Of a stretch of 31,207 bases of DNA, positions 31,196-31,207 are shown one piece after another. The position numbers and the translations under genes were made by a program. Positions within the stretch are counted from its first letter, which is position 1. Every line of letters begins with the position of its first letter. The notes under the pieces were generated by a model. That model was not told the origin of the DNA, searched no databases, and saw only the letters and a program-made list of their open reading frames with translations. The stretch comes from Lichtheimia corymbifera B2541 (taxonomy: Eukaryota > Mucoromycota > Mucoromycetes > Mucorales > Lichtheimiaceae), in assembly GCA_000697475.1 (NCBI GenBank), contig JNEU01000917.1, forward strand, positions 1 to 31,207, read 5' to 3'.

Positions 31196-31207
31196 AGCGG
31201 TTTTCAG

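Noticed and set aside
1..31207. CRISPR array, rRNA genes, bacterial-type operons
   Set aside because: No regularly spaced direct repeats, no rRNA-like sequence, and all genes carry spliceosomal introns or fungal architecture.

Overview
The window is nuclear DNA of a filamentous fungus. Every gene is split by short introns of about 53-90 nt with GTAAGT-like donors, CTAAC/TTAAC branch sites and TATAG/NCAG acceptors. The proteins are typical fungal ones: trifunctional FOL1, Sla2, a V-ATPase c'' subunit, TAF9 and a stand-alone mitochondrial threonyl-tRNA synthetase. Intron style, Ser/His/Gln microsatellites and compact spacing suggest an early-diverging fungus such as a Mucorales species (Lichtheimia/Absidia-like). 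That placement is an inference; no marker here fixes the species.

Layout, 0-27 kb. A possible C-terminal scrap of an upstream gene lies at 3-59. Then come a PUF6/PUM3-type Pumilio protein (+, 1025-3207) convergent with V-ATPase c'' (-, 3270-4077), Sla2/HIP1R endocytic adaptor (-, 4329-8174) and a histidine-rich protein of unknown role (-, 8743-10091). A 1.9 kb intergenic stretch follows, leading to a very large Sel1-repeat protein with an N-myristoylation motif (+, 12008-17417). A DUF202 membrane protein (+, 17867-18758) is convergent with an SLC35F6-like transporter (-, 18893-20463). Next are TAF9 (-, 21373-22151) and FOL1 (-, 22415-24670), the latter divergent from the mitochondrial ThrRS (+, 25300-26889). 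There are no operons. These are ordinary housekeeping genes from unrelated pathways: ribosome biogenesis, vacuole acidification, endocytosis, transcription, folate and mitochondrial translation.

From 27 kb rightward the character changes. There is a decayed HNH-endonuclease-like ORF (-, 27155-27409), then a nest of retroelement pieces. Three copies of one ~150-206 bp leader occur in alternating orientation. A gag/ORF1-like gene with two CCHC zinc knuckles and an A10 tail, but no reverse transcriptase, is broken by a 416-bp tandem duplication. A second, divergent gag copy is truncated near the right edge, where the sequence flips into inverted orientation.

Exon coordinates were worked out by hand from reading frame, splice consensus and family continuity, and the phases sum correctly for all genes given. 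No database search was possible. The most notable points are the complementary active-site losses in the two aldolase domains of FOL1, the ~35-repeat myristoylation-motif Sel1 protein with a GC-AG intron, consecutive 20- and 14-nt exons in SLA2, and the fold-back gag array.
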